Source of the DNA: Actinomycetota bacterium
GTDB lineage: Bacteria; Actinomycetota; Actinomycetes; Mycobacteriales; Micromonosporaceae
Assembly: GCA_005885555.1 (NCBI GenBank)
Contig: VAWN01000103.1
Coordinates: 1 to 45,151 of the forward strand
Direction of reading: 5' to 3'
DNA: 45,151 bases
Positions 10,494 to 18,452 of the stretch are shown here, one piece after another; the stretch's first letter is position 1; every line of letters starts with the position of its first letter. The position numbers were made by a program, and so were the translations under genes. Below the pieces are notes generated by a model. The model did not search any database, was not told the origin of the DNA, and saw only the letters and a program-made list of their open reading frames with translations.

Positions 10494-11702
10494 TTACGGC
10501 AGCAGGTCGCGCACCACCGCGTCGGCGAGCAGCCGGCCCCGCAACGTCAGCACCGCCCGGCGGTCCTGGTACGCCGCCGGGTCCAGCAATCCGTCGGCCA
10601 ACGCCCGCTGCGCCGCTTCCCGGCCGGCGGGCTCCAGGCCGGGAAGCGGCAGCCCGTCGGCCAGCCGCAGCCGCAGCAGCACATCCTCGCTGTACCGTTG
10701 CGCGCCGGTGAGGATCTCCCGACCCTGGCCGGGCGAGTCGCCGGCCGCCAGCCGGGCCGCGTACGCCGTCGGGTGCTTCACGTTCCACCAGCGCACCCCG
10801 CCGACGTGACTGTGCGCGCCCGGCCCGAGGCCCCACCAGTCCCCGCCGGTCCAGTACAGGAGGTTGTGCCGGCAGCGGTCGGCCGGGGTACGCGCCCAGT
10901 TCGACACCTCGTACCAGCCGAACCCGGCCTCCGTCAGCGCGTGGTCGGCGGCGAGGTACCGGTCGGCGGCGACGTCGTCGTCCGGGTACGGCAGCTCGCC
11001 CCGGCGCATCCGCGCGGCCAGCCGGGTACCATGCTCCACGATCAGTGCGTACCCGCTCACATGGTCCACGCCGGCCGCCAGCGCCATGGCCAGCGAACCG
11101 GCGAAGTCCGCCGCGGTCTCCCCCGGCGTGCCGTAGATCAGGTCAAGGCTCACGTGCGCGAAGCCGGCCACGCGCGCCTCGGTCGCGGCAGCCGCCGCCC
11201 GGCCGGGGGTGTGCCGCCGGTCGAGTACCGCGAGCACGTGCGGCGCCGCCGACTGCATGCCCAGCGAGATCCGGGTGAACCCGGCCGCACGCAGTTCCCG
11301 CAGCGAGGCCGGCGAGACCGACTCCGGGTTCGCCTCCGTGGTCACCTCGGCGTCGCCGGCCAGTCCCCACGCCCGGTCGATCCCGTCCAGGATCCGGCCC
11401 AGCTCCGCCACCGGCAACAGGGTCGGGGTACCCCCGCCGAAGAACACGGTCGCCACCCGCGGCACCGCGCCGAGCACCCGCGTGGCGAGCGCCAGTTCGG
11501 CGAGCACCCGGTCGGCGTACCCGTCGGCGACCACCCCCTCGCTCGCCGTATACGTGTTGAAGTCGCAGTACCCGCACCGCGACGCGCAGAACGGCACGTG
11601 CACGTACACGCCGAAGCCCCGCGCGCCGACCGCGTCCAGCGCGGCCGCGGGCAACGCGCCGTCACGCGGAACGGGTTCACCCTCCGGAAGAGCACCGGCC
11701 AT
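10494..11702 (-). CDS. hemW: Radical SAM heme chaperone HemW (coproporphyrinogen-oxidase-like)
   Basis: A 402-residue HemW. The radical SAM cluster motif is Cys39-x3-Cys43-x2-Cys46 (PFCASRCGYC), followed by FFGGGTPTLL, the SLDLIYGTPGET segment and the C-terminal HemN domain (RYSEDVLLRLRL). The motif is HemW-like rather than HemN-like. HemW family proteins bind heme and are thought to insert it into respiratory enzymes; they were formerly annotated as oxygen-independent coproporphyrinogen III oxidase. In many actinobacteria it lies near lepA and hrcA, as here. The ATG start is only 18 bp from a divergent ATG at 11721. Confidence 0.93.
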   Translation of the reverse strand: MAGALPEGEPVPRDGALPAAALDAVGARGFGVYVHVPFCASRCGYCDFNTYTASEGVVADGYADRVLAELALATRVLGAVPRVATVFFGGGTPTLLPVAELGRILDGIDRAWGLAGDAEVTTEANPESVSPASLRELRAAGFTRISLGMQSAAPHVLAVLDRRHTPGRAAAAATEARVAGFAHVSLDLIYGTPGETAADFAGSLAMALAAGVDHVSGYALIVEHGTRLAARMRRGELPYPDDDVAADRYLAADHALTEAGFGWYEVSNWARTPADRCRHNLLYWTGGDWWGLGPGAHSHVGGVRWWNVKHPTAYAARLAAGDSPGQGREILTGAQRYSEDVLLRLRLADGLPLPGLEPAGREAAQRALADGLLDPAAYQDRRAVLTLRGRLLADAVVRDLLP

Positions 11703-11720
11703 ACCGACTAGTGTGCCGGC

Positions 11721-11849
11721 ATGACCGAGCTAACTGGCGCTTGCTCCGCAAGCGCGGGTCAGGCGCCTTGTCGGCCTCCCTGTAGCCGACCGTCCGACTC
11801 CGGCGCTGCGCGCCTGCGCTCCCGGCCGGCTGCCGGAGGCGGCGCATGA
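11721..11849 (+). CDS. Possible 42-residue leader ORF coupled to the crotonase gene
   Basis: An ATG at 11721 follows TAGTGT (11709-11714) by exactly six bases, a leaderless-promoter layout. The frame runs 42 codons (beginning MTELTGACSASAGQ) and its TGA (11847-11849) overlaps the crotonase ATG (11846) as ATGA. The peptide is rich in Pro, Arg, Ser and Cys and matches nothing I recognise. Codons 6-12 are formed by a perfect hairpin (11737-11755). It may be a translated upstream ORF, or the original crotonase start separated from its gene by inserted repeat DNA. Coding status is uncertain. Confidence 0.35.
   Translation: MTELTGACSASAGQAPCRPPCSRPSDSGAARLRSRPAAGGGA
11737..11755. repeat. Perfect hairpin in the hemW/crotonase intergenic region
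   Basis: GCGCTTGC (11737-11744), loop TCC, GCAAGCGC (11748-11755): an 8-bp perfect stem. The surrounding GC-rich stretch (11737-11835) resembles the other short dispersed intergenic repeats of this window in texture, but I found no long exact match. Confidence 0.5.
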
Positions 11850-12622
11850 CCGGCACACTCGTTCGGGCGGCCACGGCGCGGGGCGTCGCCACGCTCACCC
11901 TCGACAGCCCGCCCAACCGCAACGCGCTGTCCTCCGCGCTGATCGACCAGCTGCTCGACGCGCTGGCCGGCGCGGTCGCCGACCCGGCGGTGCGGGTGGT
12001 GCTGCTCAGCCACACCGGGCCGGTGTTCTGCTCCGGCGTCGACCTGGCCGAGACCGAGGCGGCGCGGGCCACCGGTACGCTGCCCGCGGCGCGGATGGGC
12101 GAGCTGCTGCAGGCGCTCTGGGACTGCCCGAAGCCGGTCGTGGCCCGGGTCGGTGGGCCGGCGCGGGCCGGTGGGCTGGGCCTGGTCGCCGCGGCCGACA
12201 TCGCCGTCTGCCCGACCGAGGCGACGTTCGCGTTCTCGGAGGTACGCCTCGGCGTGGTGCCCGCCGTCATCTCCGCGACGGTGCTGCCCCGGCTGACCTC
12301 CCGGGCCGCCGCCGAACTGTTCCTCACCGGCGAGGTCTTCGACGGTACCCGGGCGGCACAGGTCGGACTGGTGACCGCCGCGGTACCGGCGACCGACCTC
12401 GACGCGCGCGTCGACCGGTACGTCGGCGGGCTGCTGCGCGGGGCGCCGGGCGCGCTGGCCGGGGCCAAGGCCCTGCTGCGCCGTACCCCGCCCGACGACA
12501 TCGGGGAGAACCTCGCCGAGCTGACCGGGCTGTCGGTGTCCTACTTCCGCTCCGCCGAGGGCCTGGAGGGTGTCGCGGCGTACCGCCAGAAGCGCGACCC
12601 CGCCTGGGTTGTCCCCGACTGA
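11846..12622 (+). CDS. Enoyl-CoA hydratase/isomerase family protein (crotonase)
   Basis: 258 residues with crotonase hallmarks: TLDSPPNRNALS, the oxyanion-hole segment VFCSGVDLAE, the second oxyanion region GGPARAGGLGLVAAADI, and FAFSEVRLGVVPA. Of the two catalytic glutamates of enoyl-CoA hydratase, the one equivalent to Glu164 is kept (Glu132 in FSEVRLG), while the Glu144 position is Gly (GGLGLV instead of GGCELA). It may therefore act as an isomerase or a different crotonase, not a standard hydratase. The start ATG has a Shine-Dalgarno GGAGG (11835-11839), and the frame is overlapped by a short upstream ORF. Substrate unknown. Confidence 0.88.
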   Translation: MTGTLVRAATARGVATLTLDSPPNRNALSSALIDQLLDALAGAVADPAVRVVLLSHTGPVFCSGVDLAETEAARATGTLPAARMGELLQALWDCPKPVVARVGGPARAGGLGLVAAADIAVCPTEATFAFSEVRLGVVPAVISATVLPRLTSRAAAELFLTGEVFDGTRAAQVGLVTAAVPATDLDARVDRYVGGLLRGAPGALAGAKALLRRTPPDDIGENLAELTGLSVSYFRSAEGLEGVAAYRQKRDPAWVVPD

Positions 12623-12660
12623 GTACCCTGGCTCCCACGTCGGCGGGATGGAGGGTGCGC

Positions 12661-13506
12661 GTGCGTCTGCGGGTCGTCCTGGCCGTGTTCGCCTCACTCG
12701 TGCTGCTTGCGGCGGTCGGCGTCTACGCCGTGGTACGCGGCCTGTCCAGCGGGCTGCCGTTGCGCATTCCGGTACAGGAGTGCGTGGTGAACGTGAACGG
12801 CACCGCGACGTTCGACCCGGAGCAGCTGGCCAACGCGGCCACGATCGCGGCGGTCGGTATCCGGCGCGGCCTGCCGGCACCGGCGATCGTGGTCGCGCTC
12901 GCGACCGCGCAGCAGGAGTCCAAGCTGGAGAACCTGAGCGGCGGCGACCGGGACTCGATCGGCCTGTTCCAGCAGCGGCCCAGCCAGGGCTGGGGTACCC
13001 CGGACCAGCTGGGCAACCCGCGGTACGCGGCCGGGAAGTTCTACGACGCGCTGCTGAAGGTGCGCGGCTGGCAGCAGATGGGCGTCGCGCAGGCGGCCCA
13101 GGCGGTGCAGAAGAGCGCCGACGGCAGCGCGTACGCCCGCTGGGAGGACCGGGCCCGGATGCTCGCGACCGCGTTCAGCGGGGACGCCCCGCGCGCGGTC
13201 GGCTGCACGATCGTCGACCAGCCGGCGCAGCGGGGTACCGCGGCGGCGACCGCGCTGGCCGCCGGCATGGCCGCGGACTGGGGCCAGGTGCACACCGTCG
13301 CGGAAGCCGGCGTGGTCGGGCTCGCGGTCAAGGTGGACGCGCCGCGTACCGGCTGGCGGTACGCGCACTGGCTGGTCGCGCACGCCGACGACCAGAACAT
13401 CCGCCAGGTCCGGTACGGCGACCAGGTCTGGACGGCGACCGCGTCGACCTGGCGCCGCAGCGCGATGTCGAGCCTGGACCAGGTCGTCGCGGAGGTCTGG
13501 TCCTGA
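12661..13506 (+). CDS. Exported or membrane-anchored lytic transglycosylase-like protein
   Basis: 281 residues with one N-terminal membrane segment (VVLAVFASLVLLAAVGVYAVV). A domain around residues 55-165 contains ALATAQQESKLENLSGGDRDSIGLFQQRPSQGWG, the pattern of an SLT/goose-lysozyme-type muramidase with a candidate catalytic Glu at 86, then a region reminiscent of cell-wall hydrolase accessory domains. It is predicted to act on peptidoglycan outside the membrane. Of the two in-frame GTGs, the one at 12661 is preferred because GGAGG (12650-12654) sits six bases before it. TACCCT at 12624-12629 could be its own -10. It is followed by a strong terminator. Homologues are often misannotated as heavy-metal transporters. 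Confidence 0.75.
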   Translation: MRLRVVLAVFASLVLLAAVGVYAVVRGLSSGLPLRIPVQECVVNVNGTATFDPEQLANAATIAAVGIRRGLPAPAIVVALATAQQESKLENLSGGDRDSIGLFQQRPSQGWGTPDQLGNPRYAAGKFYDALLKVRGWQQMGVAQAAQAVQKSADGSAYARWEDRARMLATAFSGDAPRAVGCTIVDQPAQRGTAAATALAAGMAADWGQVHTVAEAGVVGLAVKVDAPRTGWRYAHWLVAHADDQNIRQVRYGDQVWTATASTWRRSAMSSLDQVVAEVWS

Positions 13507-13512
13507 CCCGGT

Positions 13513-13547
13513 CCGGTCCGCCCGCAGGCGAGCTGCGGGCGGACCGG
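13513..13547. terminator. Strong intrinsic (possibly bidirectional) terminator
   Basis: A perfect 15-bp stem: CCGGTCCGCCCGCAG (13513-13527), loop GCGAG, CTGCGGGCGGACCGG (13533-13547), seven bases after the stop of the muramidase-like gene and followed by a short GGGGTTT. It lies between convergent genes and can serve both. Confidence 0.85.
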
Positions 13548-13563
13548 GTGGGGTTTCGAACCG

Positions 13564-13836
13564 TCAGTACGTGCTGCGGCGCCGGCCGCTGATGCCGGTC
13601 ACCAGGAGCACGCCGAGCGCTGCCAGGACGACCTGGATGATGTGCTCGATCCAGTCGAAGCCGGACGTCTGCGCGACACCGAGAGCCCGGGCGATGACCG
13701 TACCGAGCAGTGCGGCAACGATACCGACCACGATCGTGAGCAGGATCGACATGTTCTGCCGGCCAGGCACAACGAGCCGACCAAGCGCACCGATGATCGC
13801 ACCGATGATGATCGCCCAGATGATGGCTGCTAGCAC
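13564..13836 (-). CDS. GlsB/YeaQ/YmgE-family stress membrane protein
   Basis: A 90-residue hydrophobic protein starting at GTG 13836 with GGAGGA spaced six bases upstream. It has three membrane helices (AAIIWAIIIGAIIGALGRLVVPG, ILLTIVVGIVAALLGTVIA, IIQVVLAALGVLLVTG). The first helix ends in GxLxxxxxPG, typical of the transglycosylase-associated/GlsB family. Members are small inner-membrane proteins linked to general stress; the biochemical role is unknown. It is divergent from the winged-helix operon, sharing a 120-bp promoter region with it. Confidence 0.85.
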   Translation of the reverse strand: MLAAIIWAIIIGAIIGALGRLVVPGRQNMSILLTIVVGIVAALLGTVIARALGVAQTSGFDWIEHIIQVVLAALGVLLVTGISGRRRSTY

Positions 13837-13915
13837 GGGATCCTCCAAATGCCGTTTCCGGGGTTCATCGAGGCAGTACCCGGCGGTGTGCGGGGCAAAA
13901 CTCCTCACGATCGGA

Positions 13916-13950
13916 AAGTACTTGCCGATCAAGAAAGTTCATGCTTAACT
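13916..13950 (+). promoter_or_regulatory. SigA-type promoter and candidate operator for the winged-helix operon
   Basis: TTGCCG (13922-13927), 17 bases, TTAACT (13945-13950), then six bases to the ATG at 13957, which implies a leaderless mRNA. The perfect palindrome AAGTACTT (13916-13923) overlaps the -35 box and a related AAAGTTC lies in the spacer (13934-13940). These are plausible sites for autoregulation by the downstream winged-helix protein; that link is inference. Confidence 0.55.
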
Positions 13951-13956
13951 GTCAAC

Positions 13957-14082
13957 ATGCAGCCCGAGAACGAGGCCGCGCAGGCCCTGGACGAGATCCG
14001 CAGCCGGGCCCAGATCCGGCCGCGCTACCTCGGCCGCGAGGGCGGCCTGCGCACCGTGATGACCCGCAAGGTGTACCCGTGA
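13957..14082 (+). CDS. Small 41-residue protein coupled to a winged-helix regulator
   Basis: The ATG at 13957 sits seven bases after a -10 box with no Shine-Dalgarno. The 41-residue product is charged and helical (MQPENEAAQALDEIRSRA at the N-terminus, ending MTRKVYP), with no signal or membrane segment. Its stop overlaps the GTG of the next gene (GTGA), so the two are translationally coupled. The family is not recognised. It could be a small partner or modulator of the regulator. Confidence 0.55.
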   Translation: MQPENEAAQALDEIRSRAQIRPRYLGREGGLRTVMTRKVYP

Positions 14083-14441
14083 GCGGCGCGGGGCGCGCCA
14101 AAGCGCCCCGCACAGCGAACCAGGAGGCCCGACCGGAGCCGCGGTTCGACGAGCTGGTCCATGCGCCGACCCGGCTGTCCATCATGGCGCTGCTGGCCGC
14201 CGCCGAATGGGCCGACTTCAAGTTCATCCGGGACAACCTCGACCTGTCCGACTCGGCGCTGTCCAAGCAGTTGAGCGCGCTGGAGGAGGCCGGGTACGTG
14301 GAGATCCGCAAGGGCTTCGTGGGCAAGCGGCCACGCACCTCGGCACGGCTCAGCCAGCACGGCCGGACCGCCTTCGACGGGCACGTGGCCGCCCTGCAGC
14401 GGCTACTTCGGCTTGGTGGTTCTGGCGTCGGTACCGTCTGA
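14079..14441 (+). CDS. Winged-helix transcriptional regulator (ArsR/MarR-like, HTH_34 type)
   Basis: A 120-residue single-domain protein: basic N-terminal tail, then [57 protein letters not shown] with recognition helix [15 protein letters not shown], then a wing ([18 protein letters not shown]) and a C-terminal helix. This is the short winged-helix family that contains no ligand domain. The GTG start overlaps the previous stop. Its 3' end runs 39 bp into the 3' end of lepA on the opposite strand, an unusual convergent overlap. It is likely to regulate its own promoter and perhaps the divergent GlsB-type gene. Confidence 0.85.
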   Translation: MSGAGRAKAPRTANQEARPEPRFDELVHAPTRLSIMALLAAAEWADFKFIRDNLDLSDSALSKQLSALEEAGYVEIRKGFVGKRPRTSARLSQHGRTAFDGHVAALQRLLRLGGSGVGTV

Positions 14442-16287
14442 AGTGGACAGTGCCGCGATGAATGCCTCCTGCGGCACCTCCACCCGGCCCACCATCTTCA
14501 TCCGCCGCTTGCCTTCCTTCTGCTTCTCCAGCAGCTTGCGCTTGCGCGTGATGTCGCCGCCGTAGCACTTGGCCAGCACGTCCTTGCGCATGGCGCGGAT
14601 GGTCTCCCGGGCGATCACCCGGTTGCCGATCGCGGCCTGGATGGGTACCTCGAACTGCTGCCGCGGGATCAGCGCCCGCAGCTTGGCGGTCAGCGCAACC
14701 CCGTAGTTGTACGCCTTCTCCTTGTGCACGATCGCGGAGAACGCGTCGACGGTCTCGCCGTGCAGCAGGATGTCGACCTTCACCAGGTCGGCGGACTGCT
14801 CGCCGGACGGCTCGTAGTCCAGGCTCGCGTACCCCTTCGTCCGGCTCTTCAACTGGTCGAAGAAGTCATAGATGATCTCGGCGAGCGCCAGCGTGTACCG
14901 CAGTTCGACCCGGTCGGTGGACAGGTAGTCCATCCATGCCGAGCAGGCTGCCCCGCCGGCCCTGGCACAGATCCATGATCGCGCCCACGTAGTCGTTCGG
15001 GGTCAGCACGGTGGCCCGGACCACCGGTTCGAACACCTCGGCAACCTTGCCGGTGGGAAACTCGCTGGGATTGGTGACGACGTGCTCCACGCCGTCCTCC
15101 ATGACGACGCGGTACACGACGTTGGGCGCGGTGGAGATGAGGTCCAGGTTGAACTCGCGCTCCAGCCGCTCCCGCATGATCTCCAGGTGGAGCAGGCCGA
15201 GGAAGCCGCAGCGGAACCCGAAGCCGAGCGCGGCGCTGGTCTCCGGCTCGTAGTGCAGCGCGGCGTCGTTGAGCTTGAGCCGGTCCAGCGCGTCGCGCAG
15301 GTTCGGGTACTCCGAGCCGTCGATCGGGTACAGGCCCGAGTAGACCATCGGCTTCGGATCCTTGTACCCGCCCAGCGCCGTGGCGGCGGGGCGCGTGTTG
15401 ATCGTGACGGTGTCGCCGACCCGGGACTGGCGGACGTCCTTCACGCCGGTCATCAGGTACCCGACCTCGCCGACCCCGAGCGCCTTCGACTTGATCGGCT
15501 CGGGCGAGATGACGCCGATCTCCAGCAGCTCGTGTACCGCGCCGGTGGACATCATCTTGATCCGGTCACGGGCCTCGATGCGGCCGTCGATCACGCGGAC
15601 GTAGGTGACGACGCCGCGGTACACGTCGTAGACCGAGTCGAAGATCATGGCGCGGGCCGGGGCGGCCGGGTCGCCGACCGGCGGCGGGAACTGGCGGACG
15701 ATCTCGTCGAGCAGGTGCGGTACCCCCTCGCCCGTCTTGCCCGACACCCGCAGGCACTCCTCGGGGGCGCAGCCGATGAGGTGGGCCAGTTCCTCGGCGT
15801 ACTTCTCCGGCTGTGCGGCCGGCAGGTCGATCTTGTTGAGTACCGGGATCACGTGCAGGTCGTTCTCGAGCGCGAGGTACAGGTTGGCCAGCGTCTGGGC
15901 CTCGATCCCCTGCGCCGCGTCGACCAGCAGGACCGCCCCCTCGCAGGCGGCCAGGCTGCGGCTGACCTCGTAGGTGAAGTCCACGTGCCCCGGCGTGTCG
16001 ATCATGTTCAGAATGATCTGTTCGCCCTGCTGGCCACCCTCGCGGACGCGCCACGGCATGCGTACCGCCTGGCTCTTGATGGTGATCCCGCGCTCGCGCT
16101 CGATGTCCATCCGGTCCAGGTACTGCGCGCGCATCTGGCGCGCGTCGACCACCTCGGTGAGCTGCAGCATCCGGTCGGCCAGCGTCGACTTGCCGTGGTC
16201 GATGTGGGCGATGATGCAGAAGTTCCGGATGCGATCCGGGGCGGTCGCGCCGGGCTCCAGGGTCGGTGGCACGGTCATCCGTTTCAT
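14403..16287 (-). pseudogene. lepA: Elongation factor 4 (LepA) gene split by a 4-bp frameshift
   Basis: LepA is a translational GTPase that acts on stalled or unusual ribosomes. The first part (16287 or 16278 down to about 14937) has G1 [10 protein letters not shown]3 DTPGH, G4 NKID and all LepA domains up to [10 protein letters not shown]. There the frame is lost: the gene has a tandem CCATCCAT on the plus strand (14930-14937; ATGGATGG on the coding strand) where one ATGG copy would give the conserved [14 protein letters not shown]. Translation of the first frame ends at 14866 after unrelated residues. The rest, including the LepA-specific C-terminal domain (MDYLSTDR to TTKPK), is open from a new ATG at 14933 to 14403. 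Either two polypeptides are made, or the gene is inactive, or the sequence has an error. Removing four bases restores a full-length LepA of about 626 residues. Confidence 0.9.
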
Positions 16288-16336
16288 CGGTCGTCGGGAT
16301 CTCGATGTCTATGCTCCCACGGGGGTCACCCTCGTT

Positions 16337-16365
16337 TTGGTCTGGTACCAGGTCGCTGGTAATCT
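16337..16365 (+). promoter_or_regulatory. Promoter of rpsT
   Basis: TTGGTC (16337-16342), spacer 17, TAATCT (16360-16365) preceded by TGG. It is a good housekeeping-sigma promoter, predicting a 5' UTR of about 64 bases before the rpsT GTG. Confidence 0.65.
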
Positions 16366-16435
16366 GGCTTTTCGCGTGCGCGTCCATGATGTGCGCGCAC
16401 TTCCCGGAACCGAGCTACCCAGACGAGGCTGTCGC

Positions 16436-16702
16436 GTGGCGAACATCAAGTCCCAGATCAAGCGCAACCGGCAGAACGAGAAGCGCCGCCTGCGCAACAA
16501 GTCGGTCAAGTCGTCGCTGAAGACGGCCATCCGCAAGTTCAATGAGGCGGTACAGGTCGGCGACACCGCCGCTGCGCAGACGCTGCTCCGTGACGCGTCG
16601 CGCAAGCTGGACAAGGCCGTGAGCAAGGGCGTCATCCACAAGAACCAGGCTGCCAACCGCAAGTCGGCGATCGCCAAGCGGCACAACGCCCTGGCCGCCT
16701 GA
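16436..16702 (+). CDS. rpsT: 30S ribosomal protein S20
   Basis: An 88-residue, very basic all-helical S20 ([20 protein letters not shown] at the N-terminus, ending NALAA). It starts at a GTG at 16436 with GAGG seven bases upstream. S20 binds the 5' domain and helix 44 of 16S rRNA early in 30S assembly. It is divergent from lepA and convergent with the holA cluster, the standard actinobacterial arrangement. A terminator follows directly. Confidence 0.97.
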   Translation: MANIKSQIKRNRQNEKRRLRNKSVKSSLKTAIRKFNEAVQVGDTAAAQTLLRDASRKLDKAVSKGVIHKNQAANRKSAIAKRHNALAA

Positions 16703-16718
16703 GCCTGTTCTGCACGAG

Positions 16719-16746
16719 CGCCGTCCGGCGGGGCCGGGCGGCGTTT
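16719..16746 (+). terminator. rpsT terminator
   Basis: CGCCGTCCGG (16719-16728) pairs with CCGGGCGGCG (16734-16743) with one G-U pair, loop CGGGG, followed by TTT; it starts 16 bases after the rpsT stop. Confidence 0.8.
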
Positions 16747-16778
16747 CCGCGTGCGCCGGGCCCGGCCGGTGTGCGCCG

Positions 16779-16828
16779 GCCGCGTGGCGGTGGCCCGGTC
16801 GCCGTGGCGCTCGCCGCGTGGCGGTGGC
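16779..16828. repeat. Short direct repeat in the rpsT/16902 intergenic region
   Basis: The 16-mer GCCGCGTGGCGGTGGC occurs at 16779-16794 and again at 16813-16828; related GCGTGGC units flank both. The 16747-16901 stretch holds no gene that I can support. Confidence 0.5.
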
Positions 16829-16901
16829 TCACCGTGTAGCGGCGGCGCCGGCCTCGCGTGGCGATAGCGCCGGGCGTGCCGTCTCCGGCTGCCCGGCGGG
16901 G

Positions 16902-17393
16902 TCAGCCGAATCGGCCCTGGTTCAGGCCGCGACGGTGCTCCCCCGAGCCGTCGGTGTCCGTCCCCTGCGGCTCATCGGGTACGTGACGGTAGATGTGCCC
17001 GGTCGGTGCACCCAGTTCGAGACCGGGCGCTTCGGTCGCCGGTAGCGCGCCCGGCGCCGTGGCCCGGCCGCGCACGCTCGTCCGGCTCGTCGGCGGCGGG
17101 GTGTCGGCCGGCCGTGCCCGGGGTACCGCGAGCCGCCGCGCGCTACCCGCCCGGGTGTGCGCGGGTACCAGCCGGGCCCGGGCACTCAACCCCGCCACCA
17201 CGTCGTTGACCTTCACCACACCGGCGACGACGGCCGGCAGGACCAGCGCGGCCCACCAGGGCGCCAGTTCGGCGAGCGCGAGCAGGATGCCGACCGCCAC
17301 GGCGCCTTCGAAGAACGCGAAGCACAGCAGTCCGCCGGGCCGGATGTGGCGCAGTCGCAACACCCGGGCGTACAGCGGTGGCTTGCCGCTCAT
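16902..17393 (-). CDS. Conserved membrane protein of unknown function
   Basis: 163 residues. Residues 18-70 hold two hydrophobic segments (GGLLCFAFFEGAVAVGILLALA and WWAALVLPAVVAGVVKV) separated by ELAP. The rest is a Pro/Arg/Thr-rich soluble tail that looks disordered and ends HRRGLNQGRFG. The start overlaps the holA stop by four bases (ATGA), so it is the last gene of the comEA-comEC-holA transcript. No characterised family recognised. Confidence 0.75.
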   Translation of the reverse strand: MSGKPPLYARVLRLRHIRPGGLLCFAFFEGAVAVGILLALAELAPWWAALVLPAVVAGVVKVNDVVAGLSARARLVPAHTRAGSARRLAVPRARPADTPPPTSRTSVRGRATAPGALPATEAPGLELGAPTGHIYRHVPDEPQGTDTDGSGEHRRGLNQGRFG

Positions 17394-18388
17394 CGGGTAC
17401 CGCCGCCGCGCCGCCGTTGCTCGGTGGCCGCTGCGCCACGTGCGGCGCTCACCGCGAAGACCGCCCGCTCCAGCGCGTATCCCCGGTCGTCGGAACCGCC
17501 CTTCACCGCCGCGTTGCAGTCGGCCGCGACCCGCATCGCCTCGGCCAGTCCCTCAGCGGTCCAGCCGCGCGACTGGCGTTGCGCCCGTTCGATCTTCCAG
17601 GCGGGCATGCCGAGGCTGGATGCCAGCTGGTACGGGTTGCCGCGCCCGGCCGCGGCCACCCGGGCGACCGTCCGGACCCCGTCGGCGAGGGCGTCCGCCA
17701 TGGGTACCGGGTCCACGCCGACCTGCAGCGCCCAGCGCAGCGCCTCCAGCGCGGCCGGGACGTCGCCGACCATTGCGGCATCGGCGACGGTGAACCCGCT
17801 GACCTCGGCCCGGCCGCGGTAGTACCGCGACACGGTCTCCGCGGTGACCCGGCCGCCCGTGTCAGCCATCAGCTGGGCACCCGCCGCGGCCAGCTCACGC
17901 AGGTCGTTTCCGACGGCGGCGAGCAGCGCCTCGGCGGCCGCCTCGGGGCAACGCCCGCCGAGCCGGCGGAACTCGTCGCGCACGAACTCGACCCGTTCCC
18001 GGTGGCGGGTGATCTTTCCGGCGTTGACGACCGTGGCGCCGGCCTGGCGCAGCCCGTCACTGAGTGCCTTGCCCTTCGCTCCCCCGGCGTGGACGGCCAC
18101 CAGGCAGACCTCGGGATCCGGATCACGCGCGTAGTCGAGCAACGCGGTGACGAAATCCTTCTTCGCGTCCTGGGCGTTGCGCAGCACCAGTACCCGCCGG
18201 CCGCCGAACAACGACGGGCTGAGCACTTCGGCGAGCTCGCCGACGACGAGCGCGGCGGCCTCCAGCTCCCGTACATCGGCCTCCGGATCGTCGGCACGGA
18301 CGGCAGCGCAAACCTCGGCGACGGCACGCGTCGCGAGCAGCTCCTCGTCACCGACAACCAGACAGAGCTCCGGGGGCGTGGTTGTCAC
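17390..18388 (-). CDS. holA: DNA polymerase III subunit delta
   Basis: A 332-residue HolA starting at GTG 18388 with GGGAGGA seven bases upstream. Landmarks are the N-terminal LCLVVGDEELLATRAV, SPSLFGGRRVLVLRNAQ, the AGATVVNAGKITRHRERVEFV hinge and the C-terminal collar helices (GNPYQLASSLGMPAWKIERAQRQSRGW). Delta opens the beta sliding clamp within the clamp-loader complex. It lies 64 bp downstream of comEC, as in most actinobacteria. Confidence 0.95.
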   Translation of the reverse strand: MTTTPPELCLVVGDEELLATRAVAEVCAAVRADDPEADVRELEAAALVVGELAEVLSPSLFGGRRVLVLRNAQDAKKDFVTALLDYARDPDPEVCLVAVHAGGAKGKALSDGLRQAGATVVNAGKITRHRERVEFVRDEFRRLGGRCPEAAAEALLAAVGNDLRELAAAGAQLMADTGGRVTAETVSRYYRGRAEVSGFTVADAAMVGDVPAALEALRWALQVGVDPVPMADALADGVRTVARVAAAGRGNPYQLASSLGMPAWKIERAQRQSRGWTAEGLAEAMRVAADCNAAVKGGSDDRGYALERAVFAVSAARGAAATEQRRRGGGTR

Positions 18389-18452
18389 CTGCACATCCTC
18401 CCACGCGACGAATGTCGGCCGGACTCGGTCACCCGGCCGGGTGCGCAGCTCG

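Noticed and set aside
13957-14441. Toxin-antitoxin pair
   Set aside because: The small protein has no toxin signature and the second gene is an ordinary winged helix without a toxin partner; overlap alone is not enough.
14866-14940. Programmed ribosomal frameshift in lepA
   Set aside because: There is no slippery heptamer or obvious stimulatory structure, and the exact ATGG duplication explains the shift by simple mutation.
16747-16901. Small gene in the gap after rpsT
   Set aside because: Only GC-rich repeats with a 16-bp direct duplication are visible; no start with a ribosome binding site or promoter supports a gene.
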